Origin: Thermoplasmata archaeon
GTDB lineage: Archaea; Thermoplasmatota; Thermoplasmata; Methanomassiliicoccales; Methanomethylophilaceae
Direction of reading: 5' to 3'
Assembly: GCA_015063135.1 (NCBI GenBank)
Contig: SUTA01000002.1
Span: forward strand, 104,134-168,133
Length of the DNA stretch: 64,000 bases
A model generated the notes under the pieces. That model made no database searches, was not told the DNA's origin, and was given only the letters and a program-made list of their open reading frames with translations. Of this stretch, positions 19,148 to 27,909 are shown piece by piece. Position 1 is the first letter of the stretch. Every line of letters starts with the position of its first letter. The position numbers and the translations under genes were made by a program.

Positions 19148-20526
19148 ACGCCAGGAAGCTCGTGGGCGAGTGCCCGACGGTGGTCGGCATGATCACGGCG
19201 TCCCTCGAAGCGGGCGGGTCCTTCGACTCCGCCGCCCGGTACGTGGCGGAGGAGGGGCCTCCACTCTCCGCCGAGCTGTTCTCCAGAGCGGTGCGCATGG
19301 CCGACGCGAAGGCGTCCCCGGGCGTTCGCCGGGCCCTGTCGGAGGTCCTGGACGGCGTTCCCGAGGGTGCAGGCGGCTACAGGCAGGCGGTGTCCATGTG
19401 CATGGCCGCATCCGAGTCCTCGGACCGCGAGGGCATGGACTCCATGCTGAGGGAGGCGTCCGACGCATCCCTGGAGGCCGTCAGGGGCATGGGGGAATCG
19501 TACAGCGCATCCCTCAACTTCCCATGCATGGCCGTGTTCGCCATCGGGATAATGGTGCCGATGATCCTCATGTCGCTCATGCCCATGATGGACATAGGCG
19601 GGATGTTCGGGGCCGCGGCCCTGGACAGGGGGACCGTCATGGCGATAACGCTGGTGGCCATCCCCGCAGGCATACTCCTGCTGACGGCGAACGTCCGCGC
19701 CAAGAACCCGTTCCTGGTCAGCGGCGGTGGCAGCGACGCCCTGAGGCTCTGCGCGCCACTCGTGATCGCAGTGCCATGCGGGCTGGCGTACTGGGCCTTG
19801 GTGGGGGGAGAGTCCCTACTGCTGGCCGCAGCCGTGCCAGCATGCTCTGCGGCGCTGGCGCTGTCATATGGCCGCTACTCCGCGGAGAAGCGCAGAGCAT
19901 CCTGCGATTCCGGCATGAGGGACTGCGTCTACGAGATCGGGAACAGGATGTCCTCCGGAGAGAACTTCGAGTCAGCGGCGGTGGGGTCCCTGTCCGGGAG
20001 AGCCGAGTGCAGGGAGGCTTCCGAATCCCTGTCCCGGTCCCTCCGCCTGTGCCGCGGCGATGCGGAGAGGGCCGTGAGGGCCGCCGTAGACCCCGTATCG
20101 CAGGAAATGGGGTCCGCCCTGGCGGAGATAGAGAGGTGCTCCCGCATCGACCTGAGGGACGCCGGCGGCCTCGCCATCGCCCTGGGCCGGCAGTTCCAGA
20201 ACCGCAGGGCCGCACTCGCCTCCCTGGAAGCCGGGATGAAGTCCATGACGGACATGATGGTGGGCACGGCCATGGTGTTCGCCCCGCTGGTCCTGGGGCT
20301 GAGCGTCGCGATGATGCGCCCCCTGTCGCGGATATCGGGCTTCGAGGGCGTGGACGGGGCCTGGTGGATCCTCGGGGCCTACCTGATCGAGCTCTGCGCC
20401 CTGATAGCCCTGCTCACATCGAGCCTGGGCAGGGAGGAGAGGTTCGTCACCGGCCTGTGGAGGTTCTGCCTGATGTGCCCGGTCTCCCTGTTGGTGTTCA
20501 CGGTATCCTGCGGCATACAGCTACGA
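19144..20526 (+). CDS. FlaJ/TadC-like type II secretion system F protein; ends at CGA
   Basis: 460-residue polytopic membrane platform for the pilus ATPase. It has two T2SSF-like repeats ([20 protein letters not shown]... and [20 protein letters not shown]...), each followed by paired TM helices ([40 protein letters not shown]). TTG start overlaps the FlaI-like TGA. It ends [10 protein letters not shown] then CGA (20524-20526) with the last TM complete; read-through would fuse it in frame to the rubredoxin at 20566. Shorter than archaellar FlaJ. Confidence 0.85.
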
Positions 20527-20565
20527 CAAGTGTTTAGAGCCCGCAGGACGTACGGGAGCGTTACC

Positions 20566-20826
20566 ATGCTCAAACTGTTCAAGAAGAAGGACGCCCCCGC
20601 CCAGGAGAAGAATGCAGACTCGGAACCCGCGGAGGAGCACGACCCGTTCCCCAAGGCGAAGCCCGCGAAATGGAAATGCACCACGTGCGGCTATGTGTAC
20701 GATCCCGAGATAGGCGACCCCGACAGCGGTATCGCCCCGGGCACGAGGTTCGAGGACATACCCGACGACTGGGTGTGCCCCACCTGCAAGGTCGGGAAGG
20801 ACAGCTTCAAGAAGCTCGATTTCTGA
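20566..20826 (+). CDS. Rubredoxin
   Basis: 86 residues. The C-terminal about 52 residues are a complete rubredoxin: [15 protein letters not shown] and [17 protein letters not shown] give the two CxxC knuckles for one Fe. The N-terminal about 34 residues are a charged, low-complexity leader ([19 protein letters not shown]). It carries electrons in the cytoplasm, often to oxygen/ROS-detoxifying proteins. It is in frame with, and 39 nt after, the FlaJ-like CGA, so if CGA were sense the two would make one implausible fusion. Stop TGA, then a terminator. Confidence 0.93.
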   Translation: MLKLFKKKDAPAQEKNADSEPAEEHDPFPKAKPAKWKCTTCGYVYDPEIGDPDSGIAPGTRFEDIPDDWVCPTCKVGKDSFKKLDF

Positions 20827-20835
20827 AACGAAGAA

Positions 20836-20867
20836 GCGGGGGCCGAGGCCCCCGCATTTTATCCTTT
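20836..20867. terminator. Hairpin terminator between convergent rubredoxin and cbiK
   Basis: GCGGGGGCC / GGCCCCCGC stem (20836-20855), then ATTTTATCCTTTT. It serves the plus-strand operon; the minus-strand gene ends just beyond. Confidence 0.5.
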
Positions 20868-20872
20868 TACGT

Positions 20873-21682
20873 TCGGAGCTCTTCCATCGCGGCCTTGACA
20901 TGGCCCAGGAAGAGGTCCCTGAACGCCTTGAACTCACCGAGGCCCTTGATCACGCAGTGAACGTCGTAGCCTTCGGCGGCCAGGACCGACTTGAGCGAAT
21001 CCTCGTCGTCCCCGGCGATGTCGTTGTTGGCGTGATCGCCGGCGACGACCATGAACGGGAACAGGACGACCTTCGTGGCGGCGCCCTCCATGAGCACGAT
21101 GGTGTCGTCGTACTCGGGGAAGCCCTCCACCGTGGTCACGAAGATGTCGTTGGGCCCGGTCGTCATCAGCATGAGCTGGAGCTGGCTGTACGTCGCGTTC
21201 GCGAAATGCTCGGATCCGTGTCCCGCCAGGACGATGGAGCATCCCTTGCCCGCTATCGCCTCCGCGGCCGGGACGAGCTCGGACTCGATGGCCGCTATTA
21301 CGTCCTCGTAGTCCTCCAGGGTGGTGAGCAGGGGCTTGCCCACTACAATCTTGTCGAACCTGGACCTGTATCTCCCCACGACCTCCACGATGTCGTCGTA
21401 CTCCTCGCCGTTCATGATGTGGGTGGGCTGCACGACAACGGTCCTGGCGCCGTCCGCGGCGAGCCTCTCCAGGGCATCGGTGACGTAGTCGACCTTCTTC
21501 CCGTCGCGCTCCGCCAGCTTCTTGATGATCATCCTGCTGGTGAAGGCGCGCCTGACCTCCCAGGAATCGCCGTAGGCCTCGCATATGGCCCTCTCTATCG
21601 CACCTATGGTCTTCGAGCGGTTCTCGTTGTAGCTCGTTCCGAAGCTCACCACCAGTATCGCACGGTCGTTCTTGCATGCCAT
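20873..21682 (-). CDS. cbiK: Anaerobic cobaltochelatase CbiK; ends at CGA two codons before TAA
   Basis: Inserts cobalt into sirohydrochlorin in early anaerobic corrinoid synthesis, needed for methyl-transfer methanogenesis. Motifs: ILVVSFGTSYNENR, VVQPTHIMNGEEYDDI (His ligand), IVLAGHGSEHFAN and VVLFPFMVVAGDHANNDIAG (metal-site His/Asp). It ends KAAMEEL then CGA (20873-20875), and TAA follows two codons later, so CGA adds only a minor C-terminal difference here. Start ATG 21682 with a TATA-like GTTAAAAACG about 25 nt upstream. Confidence 0.93.
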
Positions 21683-21741
21683 GCACTGGAGAATACATCC
21701 ATCGTTTTTAACGTCTCAGCACGGCAGGAGTGTCCGACGCG

Positions 21742-22560
21742 TCAGACCGGGATCACGCCGAGGATGAAGGCCAGCAAACCGAAGAGCATGCCGAACTTGG
21801 CGAACTTCTGGGCCTTGTGCGGGTCCTTGAACACGATGACGGCGCAGTAGATGAAGATGGCCAGGGCGATGAGGACGGTCCAGAAGAGGACGTGGTACGT
21901 GCCCATGTACAGCGGGTAGATGCATATGACCGGGCCGGCGATGAAGAAGACGGACGCCACGGCCGAGGCCGCCTTGACGCCTATGCTCATGGGCAGCGTC
22001 CTCCTGCCCTCGTCGGAATCCATATCCTCGATGTCCTTGGATATCTCCCTGCCCACGGACACGCTCATGGCCATGAGGGCCACGACGAGGTTGTCCCATA
22101 CGTTCCCGACCATGGCGCTGCCGAGCAGGAACATCATCCCTGTGAGGACGGCGATGGTCAGGTTCCCGACGAATCCCCTCTGCTTGAGGAACCTCTCGTA
22201 TGCGAGCATCAGGATGCAGGCGATGATCACGATGGCGATGCACACCGGGTCCAAGGTGAGGAACGACACGGCGACCGAGGCGACCATGGTTACGATGGCC
22301 GCCCTCAGGGCCTCCTTCCTCTCCATCCTGCCGGACGGGATCGGGCGCTCGGGATGGGCGGTCTTATCGATCTCGTAGTCGACGTAGTCGTTCATGGCGT
22401 TGCCGCCGCATATGAACAGGAAGACGACGACCGCGCAGATCAGGATGCCCTGCCACTCGTCGAGGACGTCGAGCCCCTTGGCCATGAAGCAAGCTATGAC
22501 CACTCCGACGATGCCCATGAGGGCGTTGCCCGTCCTGAAGAGCTGCAGGTACCTGTTCAC
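21742..22560 (-). CDS. UbiA prenyltransferase, probable digeranylgeranylglyceryl phosphate synthase
   Basis: Integral membrane enzyme adding the second geranylgeranyl chain in archaeal ether-lipid synthesis. 272 residues, about 8 TM helices, with both Asp-rich motifs: NAMNDYVDYEIDKTAHPERP and DIEDMDSDEGRRTLP. I start at GTG 22560: an upstream in-frame ATG (22593) lies inside the TATA box (TATTTATAC), which is about 25 nt before the GTG. Stop TGA. Neighbours (polyprenol kinase, PAP2) support a lipid role. Confidence 0.88.
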   Translation of the reverse strand: MNRYLQLFRTGNALMGIVGVVIACFMAKGLDVLDEWQGILICAVVVFLFICGGNAMNDYVDYEIDKTAHPERPIPSGRMERKEALRAAIVTMVASVAVSFLTLDPVCIAIVIIACILMLAYERFLKQRGFVGNLTIAVLTGMMFLLGSAMVGNVWDNLVVALMAMSVSVGREISKDIEDMDSDEGRRTLPMSIGVKAASAVASVFFIAGPVICIYPLYMGTYHVLFWTVLIALAIFIYCAVIVFKDPHKAQKFAKFGMLFGLLAFILGVIPV

Positions 22561-22698
22561 GCCCGCTAGAACCCTTACAGCGTATAAATACATTAATCGC
22601 CCCGACGGCAGGGGGCCGGAGGCGGACCTGGGCGCCTACTATAAAAGTATAGCGCATGTAATAAATAGGGACACGGCAATTGCCGAAGTCGGATAGGG

Positions 22699-23400
22699 AT
22701 GGTTACAAACGACTACATCGCGCTGGTCCTGGTCTACCTGATCATCGCATGCTCCCTCGGCCTGGCCATGCTCGCCGAGAAGAGGACTACATGGGACTCG
22801 AGGAAGATAGTCCACATCGGAGTGGGCACCTTCGTCTTCGTGTGGTGGATGTTCTCCGAGTACTGGATCATGCTGGTCTTCTTCACCATCCCGTTCGCGA
22901 TAATCCTGTTCCTGGCCATGCTGAAGGACAACAAGATCGCCAACTCCAAGCTCGGCGAGCTGTCCAAGGACAAGGGCCACAAGACCGGGCTCTTCCTCTA
23001 TGCCGTGACGATCACGATCATGGTGATCTTCTTCTTCGGCGAGCACTGGACCGCCGCCTCGGTGGGTATCATGGCGATGACCTGGGGCGACGGCATGGGC
23101 AGCGTCATCGGGAAGAAGTACGGGAAGCACAAGGGCTTCAGGGGCAAATCCCTGGAGGGGTCCCTGGCCGTGTTCGCCGCCACCGCCATCATGGCGATGG
23201 TCGTCATGCTTTTCTACGCCTTCCTGGCATCCAGCGGCCACTTCGCCTACGGGGCGTACGATGCCTGCATCCCGATGTGGGCCGCCGCGCTGCTGGCCGG
23301 GGCCATAGCGTCCGTGCTGGAGGCGATATGCCCCGGCGAGGTCGACAACCTGGCCATCCCGATCGTGGTCGCGGTGGCGATGGTCGCCATAGGGATGTGA
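22699..23400 (+). CDS. SEC59/dolichol-phytol kinase-like membrane protein
   Basis: 233 residues, about 7 TM helices, of the polyprenol/phytol kinase-CdsA superfamily. The early conserved Lys/His segment is RKIVHIGVGTFVFVWWMFSE, and the GDGMGSVIGKKYGKHK block followed by KSLEGSLAVFAATAI is diagnostic (nucleotide and Mg binding). It likely phosphorylates an isoprenoid alcohol with CTP. Divergent from ubiA. Stop TGA; the next gene starts 5 nt later. Confidence 0.8.
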   Translation: MVTNDYIALVLVYLIIACSLGLAMLAEKRTTWDSRKIVHIGVGTFVFVWWMFSEYWIMLVFFTIPFAIILFLAMLKDNKIANSKLGELSKDKGHKTGLFLYAVTITIMVIFFFGEHWTAASVGIMAMTWGDGMGSVIGKKYGKHKGFRGKSLEGSLAVFAATAIMAMVVMLFYAFLASSGHFAYGAYDACIPMWAAALLAGAIASVLEAICPGEVDNLAIPIVVAVAMVAIGM

Positions 23401-23405
23401 TCCGA

Positions 23406-23978
23406 TTGACATGGTACCTCGTTGACGGCATGGACGGCTCTGGCAAGAGCACCGTCGCCGACGAGCTCAAGCGCCTCCTTGAGGCCAGGGGCCGCAGGGT
23501 CATGATGTTCACCCACCCCAGCGAGGTCACCGTCCCCGGCAGGCTGTCGGCCAAGTACCTGACCAAGACCGGCAAGGCCGCCACCATTCTCTCCACGGGA
23601 TTCTACGTGCTGGACGCCCTGCGCTCCATCGCCTCCATAAGGATCAACAGGCGGAAGTACGATGACGTCATCTTCGTGAGGTACATCATGGCCGTCGCCT
23701 ACATGCCCGAGAAGCATTACGAGAGGCTTTACCGCGACATCGAGAAGATCCTCCCGATGCCCGAGGTGAGCATCTTCGTCGACATCGATGCCGAGACCGC
23801 CATGCAGCGCATCCTCTCGAGGGGCGAGGAGCTCGAGATGTTCGAGACCGTCGACCAGCTGGCAGACACCCGCAGGAAGATGCTCCACCTGGCGGACGAC
23901 AAATGGATCGTCATCAGCAACTCCGGAGAGCTGTCGGAGACGTTCAGGCAGCTTGAGCAGGGGGTGTTCGGTGCACGA
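23406..23978 (+). CDS. Thymidylate kinase-like nucleotide kinase; ends at CGA
   Basis: 190 residues. P-loop YLVDGMDGSGKSTVADELKRL, a DR-like loop and the lid segment HLADDKWIVI resemble dTMP/nucleoside-monophosphate kinases. Alternatively it may be a kinase for another (lipid-linked) substrate, given the neighbours. TTG 23406 is the likely start. It ends RQLEQGVFGA then CGA (23976-23978), overlapping the GTG start of the next gene by 8 nt. Without that stop the frame runs to 25040 out of phase with the two downstream genes. Confidence 0.75.
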
Positions 23979-24594
23979 TCCCGAGTACGGGGGAGAGCTG
24001 ACCCCGGGGAGGGCCAAGGCGGCCAAGTACATCTCGCTGCTCACGTACCCGCCCTTCATGGGCATCATCGCCTTCGCCGCCATCTCCATATGGCTCGCCG
24101 AAGGGGCGAACTCAGCCGTCACGTTCGGGATAGGCATAATGACCGCGACGGTGCTGCCGCTGGCCATCTCGCTCTACTTCGCCAAGAAGGTGAAGGACAC
24201 CGACGAGTTCGGCGACATACGCAACAGCCGCGACCGCCTCATACCAATGGCGGTCATAATCTGCGTGTATCTCGTCGGCGCCGTCCTGCTGTACATCTTC
24301 GAATGCCCCGCAGCATCGTACCTCTCGATGGTATCCTACGCCTGCAGCACCCTGTTCGCCCTCGTCGTGAGCTCGAAATGGAAGATCAGCCTGCACGCCA
24401 TGGGCGTCGTGGGTCCCGCCACGATGCTCGCCATATGCTTCTGGCCCATCGGCGCCCTCACGTTCCTCATCCTGCCCCCGGTATGCTGGAGCAGGTACGT
24501 CCAGAGGAACCACACCCTCCTGCAGCTCGTGGCCGGCAGCGTGTTCGGCACGCTGATCACGTACCTCGTGTTCCTGCTGCTGGGGGGAATACGA
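23971..24594 (+). CDS. PAP2-like membrane phosphatase family protein; ends at CGA
   Basis: 207 residues with about 6 TM helices (SLLTYPPFMGIIAFAAISIW, FGIGIMTATVLPLAISLYFA, LIPMAVIICVYLVGAVLLYI and others). The core SKWKISLHAMGVVGPATML, followed by RNHTLLQLVAGSVFG, resembles the archaeal PAP2-like proteins that dephosphorylate polyprenyl phosphates. GTG start within the end of the preceding kinase. It ends FLLLGGI then CGA (24592-24594). The downstream esterase is in the same frame, so reading CGA as Arg would create a membrane-esterase fusion. Confidence 0.72.
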
Positions 24595-25260
24595 ACGAGA
24601 CTCATCCTCGCGGGACGCACGGTCGACGTCTATCCGGGCAGATCCGCGGATGCCCCGCTGATCGTGCTCAACAGCTTCAAGGGGGACGGCTCCGACGTCC
24701 TCGCCGAGGCCAAAAGGATGACCGATGCGGACTTCTCCCTCGCATCCGTATACATCGACGATTGGAACGACGCCATGTCGCCGTGGCCGGCGGACCCCGC
24801 GTTCGGCGGGGAGCCGTTCAGGGGCGGAGCGGACGCCTACCTTTCGGACCTGACCAGAACCATACTTCCGGGGATCCGCGCCGAGATCGGGGAACCGGCA
24901 GAGACCATCATCGCCGGGTACTCCATGGCCGGCCTGTTCGCAGTATACTCCGCGTTCCGCACCGATGCGTTCTCGGCCGCGGCGAGCGCATCTGGGTCGC
25001 TCTGGTACCCCGGCATGCGGGAGTTCATGGAGGCCAATGAGATCTCCCGCAGCATCAGGAGGGTCTACCTCTCCCTGGGCGATGCCGAGAGCAGGACCAG
25101 GGACGAGCGGATGTCGAAGGTCGGGGCATGCACCGAGGGGGCGCTGTCCCTGCTGGGATCCAGGGGCATAGAGGCGGTGCTCGAGATCAACCCGGGGAAC
25201 CACTTCAACGAACCCGCCCGCAGGATGGCGAAGGGCATCGCATGGTGCCTCGAACACCGA
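24595..25260 (+). CDS. Putative esterase (alpha/beta hydrolase); start unresolved, ends at CGA
   Basis: The frame GRTVDVYPGRSADAPLIVLNSF, then IIAGYSMAGLFAVYSAFRTD (GYSMAG nucleophile elbow), ASASGSLWYP and NPGNHFNE (catalytic His) is an esterase-D-like hydrolase with a visible Ser-His pair. It ends AWCLEH then CGA (25258-25260). Coding-like sequence begins right after the preceding CGA, but the first usual start in frame is GTG 24664, which would cut conserved residues. So the start may be non-canonical, or the protein is translated by re-initiation. The whole open segment between the two CGA codons is given here. Confidence 0.6.
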
Positions 25261-25308
25261 TGCGCATCCCGTGCCGCCTTGATTTCGGCATATCAAACAA
25301 CTACGTAG

Positions 25309-25323
25309 GTAACACGAGTTAAC
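25309..25323 (+). promoter_or_regulatory. Operator copy 1, at the tetR promoter
   Basis: GTAACACGAGTTAAC matches 13 of 15 bases of the element at 26823-26837, and abuts the TATA-like TTTAATAC used by the TetR-type gene. Near-palindromic (arms TAAC/GTTA). It suggests autoregulation. Confidence 0.6.
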
Positions 25324-25394
25324 TTTAATACGGATTAAGGTTGTCTTAAAACTGTGCGGCAACACATGATATCCGCAAAAAGGCGGTGATTTTC

Positions 25395-25967
25395 ATGGCA
25401 TACGAGATGAAGAGCGACCTGCGCGTCATTAAAACGCGCGCTGCTATCAAGGGCGCCATAAAGCAAATGATATGCGAGATGCCACTCTCCGAGATAACGG
25501 TTAAAGAGCTCACGGAGAGGGCGATGATCCACCGCAAAACGTTCTATCTGCACTATGAGTCCATCGAGGACCTCTTCGAGGATCTGGGCAACGATGTCGT
25601 GCAGGCGTACTTGGCCCGCATCGAGCATCTCCCCCCGGATGCGCCCTACAGCGAGATCAATGCCGAGTTCTTCAAATTCATGTCCGAGCAGGAGCCTTAC
25701 GTGGAGAGGATCTACTGCTCCCCGGAGTACGGGGACGTCCTCACCCGCATGCTGATCGACATAATCCAGCACCACAAGGTGAAGGACAGCCCCTACAAGA
25801 AGTTCCCATGGGAGGAGCAGGAGATCGTCAACACCTACCTGGTGCTGGGATCCGTCAACATCTACCGCACCTGGGTCAGGGACGGCAAGCTGATCCCCAT
25901 AGACAGGCTCATGGAGCTCGCCAGCAAGCTGATGACCAAAGGGATTGAATCAGTCGTGAAGTACCGA
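25395..25967 (+). CDS. TetR-family transcriptional regulator; ends at CGA
   Basis: 190 residues. N-terminal TetR helix-turn-helix: KTRAAIKGAIKQMICEMPLSEITVKELTERAMIHRKTFYLHY, then a helical C-terminal ligand/dimer domain. The family-like length is reached at KGIESVVKY followed by CGA (25965-25967); otherwise it extends to 26180 antisense in marker 8. SD-like GGTGAT precedes ATG 25395. Ten nt separate its CGA from the CGA of the convergent marker 8 gene. The two genes share an operator, so it probably represses both itself and marker 8. The ligand is unknown. Confidence 0.85.
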
Positions 25968-25977
25968 CCCCGGAGCC

Positions 25978-26817
25978 TCGGTCGCCCCAGAATATCAGGG
26001 GCCTGGGCTCTTCCTTGGCGCCCCCGTCGTACGGGGCCTTGCCTATGGACTCCAGCTTCTGCAGGACCAGCCTGCGGCCGATATCGGTCACTCCATAGAT
26101 CTGGATCTTGTTCCCCGCGACGAGCACATCCCTCCTCTCGGCCTCCGCCCTCGTGCGGCCGGAGGCGCAGGCTGTTATGATGTCGCAGCTGTCGAAGAGC
26201 TTGGCCGCGCCGCCGCATGTCACGTGGCTGGTGTGGACTCCGACGATCAGCGCCCTGTCCCCGTATCTGCCGCGGATGGTCTCGGCGTCATCCGGATTGG
26301 CCACCGTCACGGCGAAACTCGAGTAACCCTTGGAAGCCGCAAGATCCGCCCCGCGGACCATGTCCAGCGGCACCGTCTCGGGGTCCAGGACGTTGTCCCT
26401 GCCCACGGCATCCAGGACAACCTTCAGCGGAGAGGTCTCGACCAGACCGGAGATCCTGCCGCACAGACCCTGAAGGAGCGCCGGCTCGGTGATCACGGCG
26501 GTCCCGCAGCCGTCCGCGGCTATGACCGCGGCGTCCAGATCGCCCCTCTCCAGCGCGGTGCTCAGGATCTCGGACACCCCGAAGGTCACGTAATCCGGGG
26601 CGCGGACGACCCTGTCCTCAGTGCAGAACCCGAAGTCCCTGATGCGGAACTCCATGTTCTCCCTCACCTTCTCGGCCGACAGCGAATCCATCCCGCATAG
26701 CTTCTTGAACAGCGGACAGAACTCCAGTTCGGGCTCCCCGACCTCGACAACCTTCCCGTCCTCGATGACTACCCTAGTCATCCCCAGGGTCTGGTACACG
26801 TGCCTTCCTCCTGACAT
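25978..26817 (-). CDS. Methanogenesis marker protein 8 (DUF2099); ends at CGA
   Basis: 279 residues. Nearly restricted to methanogens; the exact role is unknown. Diagnostic segments: TRVVIEDGKVVEVGEPELEFCPLF, FRIRDFGFCTEDRVV, FGVSEILSTAL, AADGCGTAVI, GRISGLVETSPLKVV and DIITACASG. It ends EPRPLIFWGD then CGA (25978-25980). ATG 26817 is preferred over 26829 because it sits about 26 nt from the TATA element (ATTTATATTT). The shared palindromic operator lies between TATA and start, pointing to TetR-type repression. Confidence 0.9.
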
Positions 26818-26822
26818 CGTAC

Positions 26823-26837
26823 TTAACACCAGTTAAC
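26823..26837 (-). promoter_or_regulatory. Operator copy 2, between TATA and start of marker 8
   Basis: Plus strand TTAACACCAGTTAAC contains a perfect inverted repeat TTAAC-ACCA-GTTAA. It lies 5 nt before the marker 8 ATG and overlaps the expected transcription start, a classic repressor position. Confidence 0.65.
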
Positions 26838-26850
26838 GAAATATAAATGA
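26838..26850. promoter_or_regulatory. TATA element between marker 8 and the synthetase-like gene
   Basis: GAAATATAAATGA reads as TATA on both strands. For marker 8 the spacing to ATG 26817 is right (about 25 nt); use for the plus-strand gene at 26913 would give a leader of about 40 nt. Confidence 0.5.
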
Positions 26851-26912
26851 TTCGGACCGCCTGGCATTAGCGACGGGCAAATGATATCATCACGCTACGG
26901 GTATGGGGGGCC

Positions 26913-27866
26913 ATGGAGGTCTACGAGGAGCTCGGAGCGGAGATAGAGGCCGAGGTCCGCAAGGCCAGCGAGGGCAGGGACGTCGGGATTGCCTTCTCCG
27001 GGGGCCTGGACTCCGGCCTGGTGGCGGCCCTGGCGTCGAAGTACGCCAAATCGGTGACCTGCTACACCTGCGGCACCGACAACGCCTTCGACGTGCGTGC
27101 AGGGAGGGAGCTATCGGAGAAGCTGGGCCTGCCCTGGGTGCACTGCAGGATCGGCCCCGGCAACATCGCCTCCGTCATCGGGGACCTAATCCGCGCCACC
27201 GGGGAGTCCGACCCGTTCACGATATCCTACGAGCTCCAGCTGTTCTGCGTCTGCGCGGAGGCCGAGGAGGACGTCATCCTCACCGGCCAGGGGGCGGACG
27301 AGTATTTCGGAGGGAGCGCCAAGTTCGTCGGCCTGGGCCATGATGATTTCAGTGTCCTTCTCCAGGACGGGAAGGACCGCCTGAACACTGTGTCCGTGCC
27401 CTGCGAGCTCCGGATCGCTGAGCACTTCGGCAAGGAGCTCCGCCATCCCTACCTCGTCCCCGCAGTGACTTCCATAGCGGACTCCCTCGGCGACGAGTGG
27501 ATACTGCCCAAGGATATGGACTCCAGGAAATAGGTTCTCAAAGCAGCGGCGGGGCACCTCGGGTACCCCGTGCTGACCCGCAGGACCAAGAAATCCTCCC
27601 AGTACGGTTCCGGGACCACGGACCTCATCAGGGCCATGGCCAGGGAGAACGGCATGATGTACAACGAGTACATCGCCGGGATCCGCGACGGCATCATGGG
27701 GCCCCCGTCGGACGGCAGGGGCGCGATGGTCAGCGTCAGGATGGACCCCGTGCTCAAGGCCAAGGCCGAGAGGATACTCGGCGAAGCCGGGATGACCCCC
27801 GCGGAGGCCGTGGAGGCGCTGTACAGGGACATCGTGGAGAACGGTCCACTCTCCGTGAAACGCTGA
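26913..27866 (+). CDS. Asparagine-synthetase-like ATPase with internal in-frame TAG (likely pyrrolysine) and RelB-like tail
   Basis: PP-loop amidotransferase-like domain: VGIAFSGGLDSGLVAALASK, then TGQGADEYFGG. At 27531-27533 the frame has TAG, right after MDSRK. Homology continues immediately in the same frame (VLKAAAGHLGYPVLTRRTKK, SSQYGSG), matching the [RK]-x-x-LR-x-A-A...KKxxQYGSG end of archaeal asparagine-synthase-related proteins. So TAG replaces one residue rather than ending the protein. Pyrrolysine is the obvious candidate in this order. The C-terminal about 45 residues (MVSVRMDPVLKAKAERILGE...) look like a RelB/DinJ-type ribbon-helix-helix. Total 317 residues, stop TGA. If TAG terminated, the product would be a truncated 206-residue protein. 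Confidence 0.75.
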
Positions 27867-27909
27867 GCGCTGACGAAGGTTCTTAACCGAACATGCTCTA
27901 GGTCCCGGC

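Noticed and set aside
22561..22593. UbiA start at ATG 22593
   Set aside because: That ATG lies inside the likely TATA box; GTG 22560 is at leaderless distance and fits the first membrane helix.
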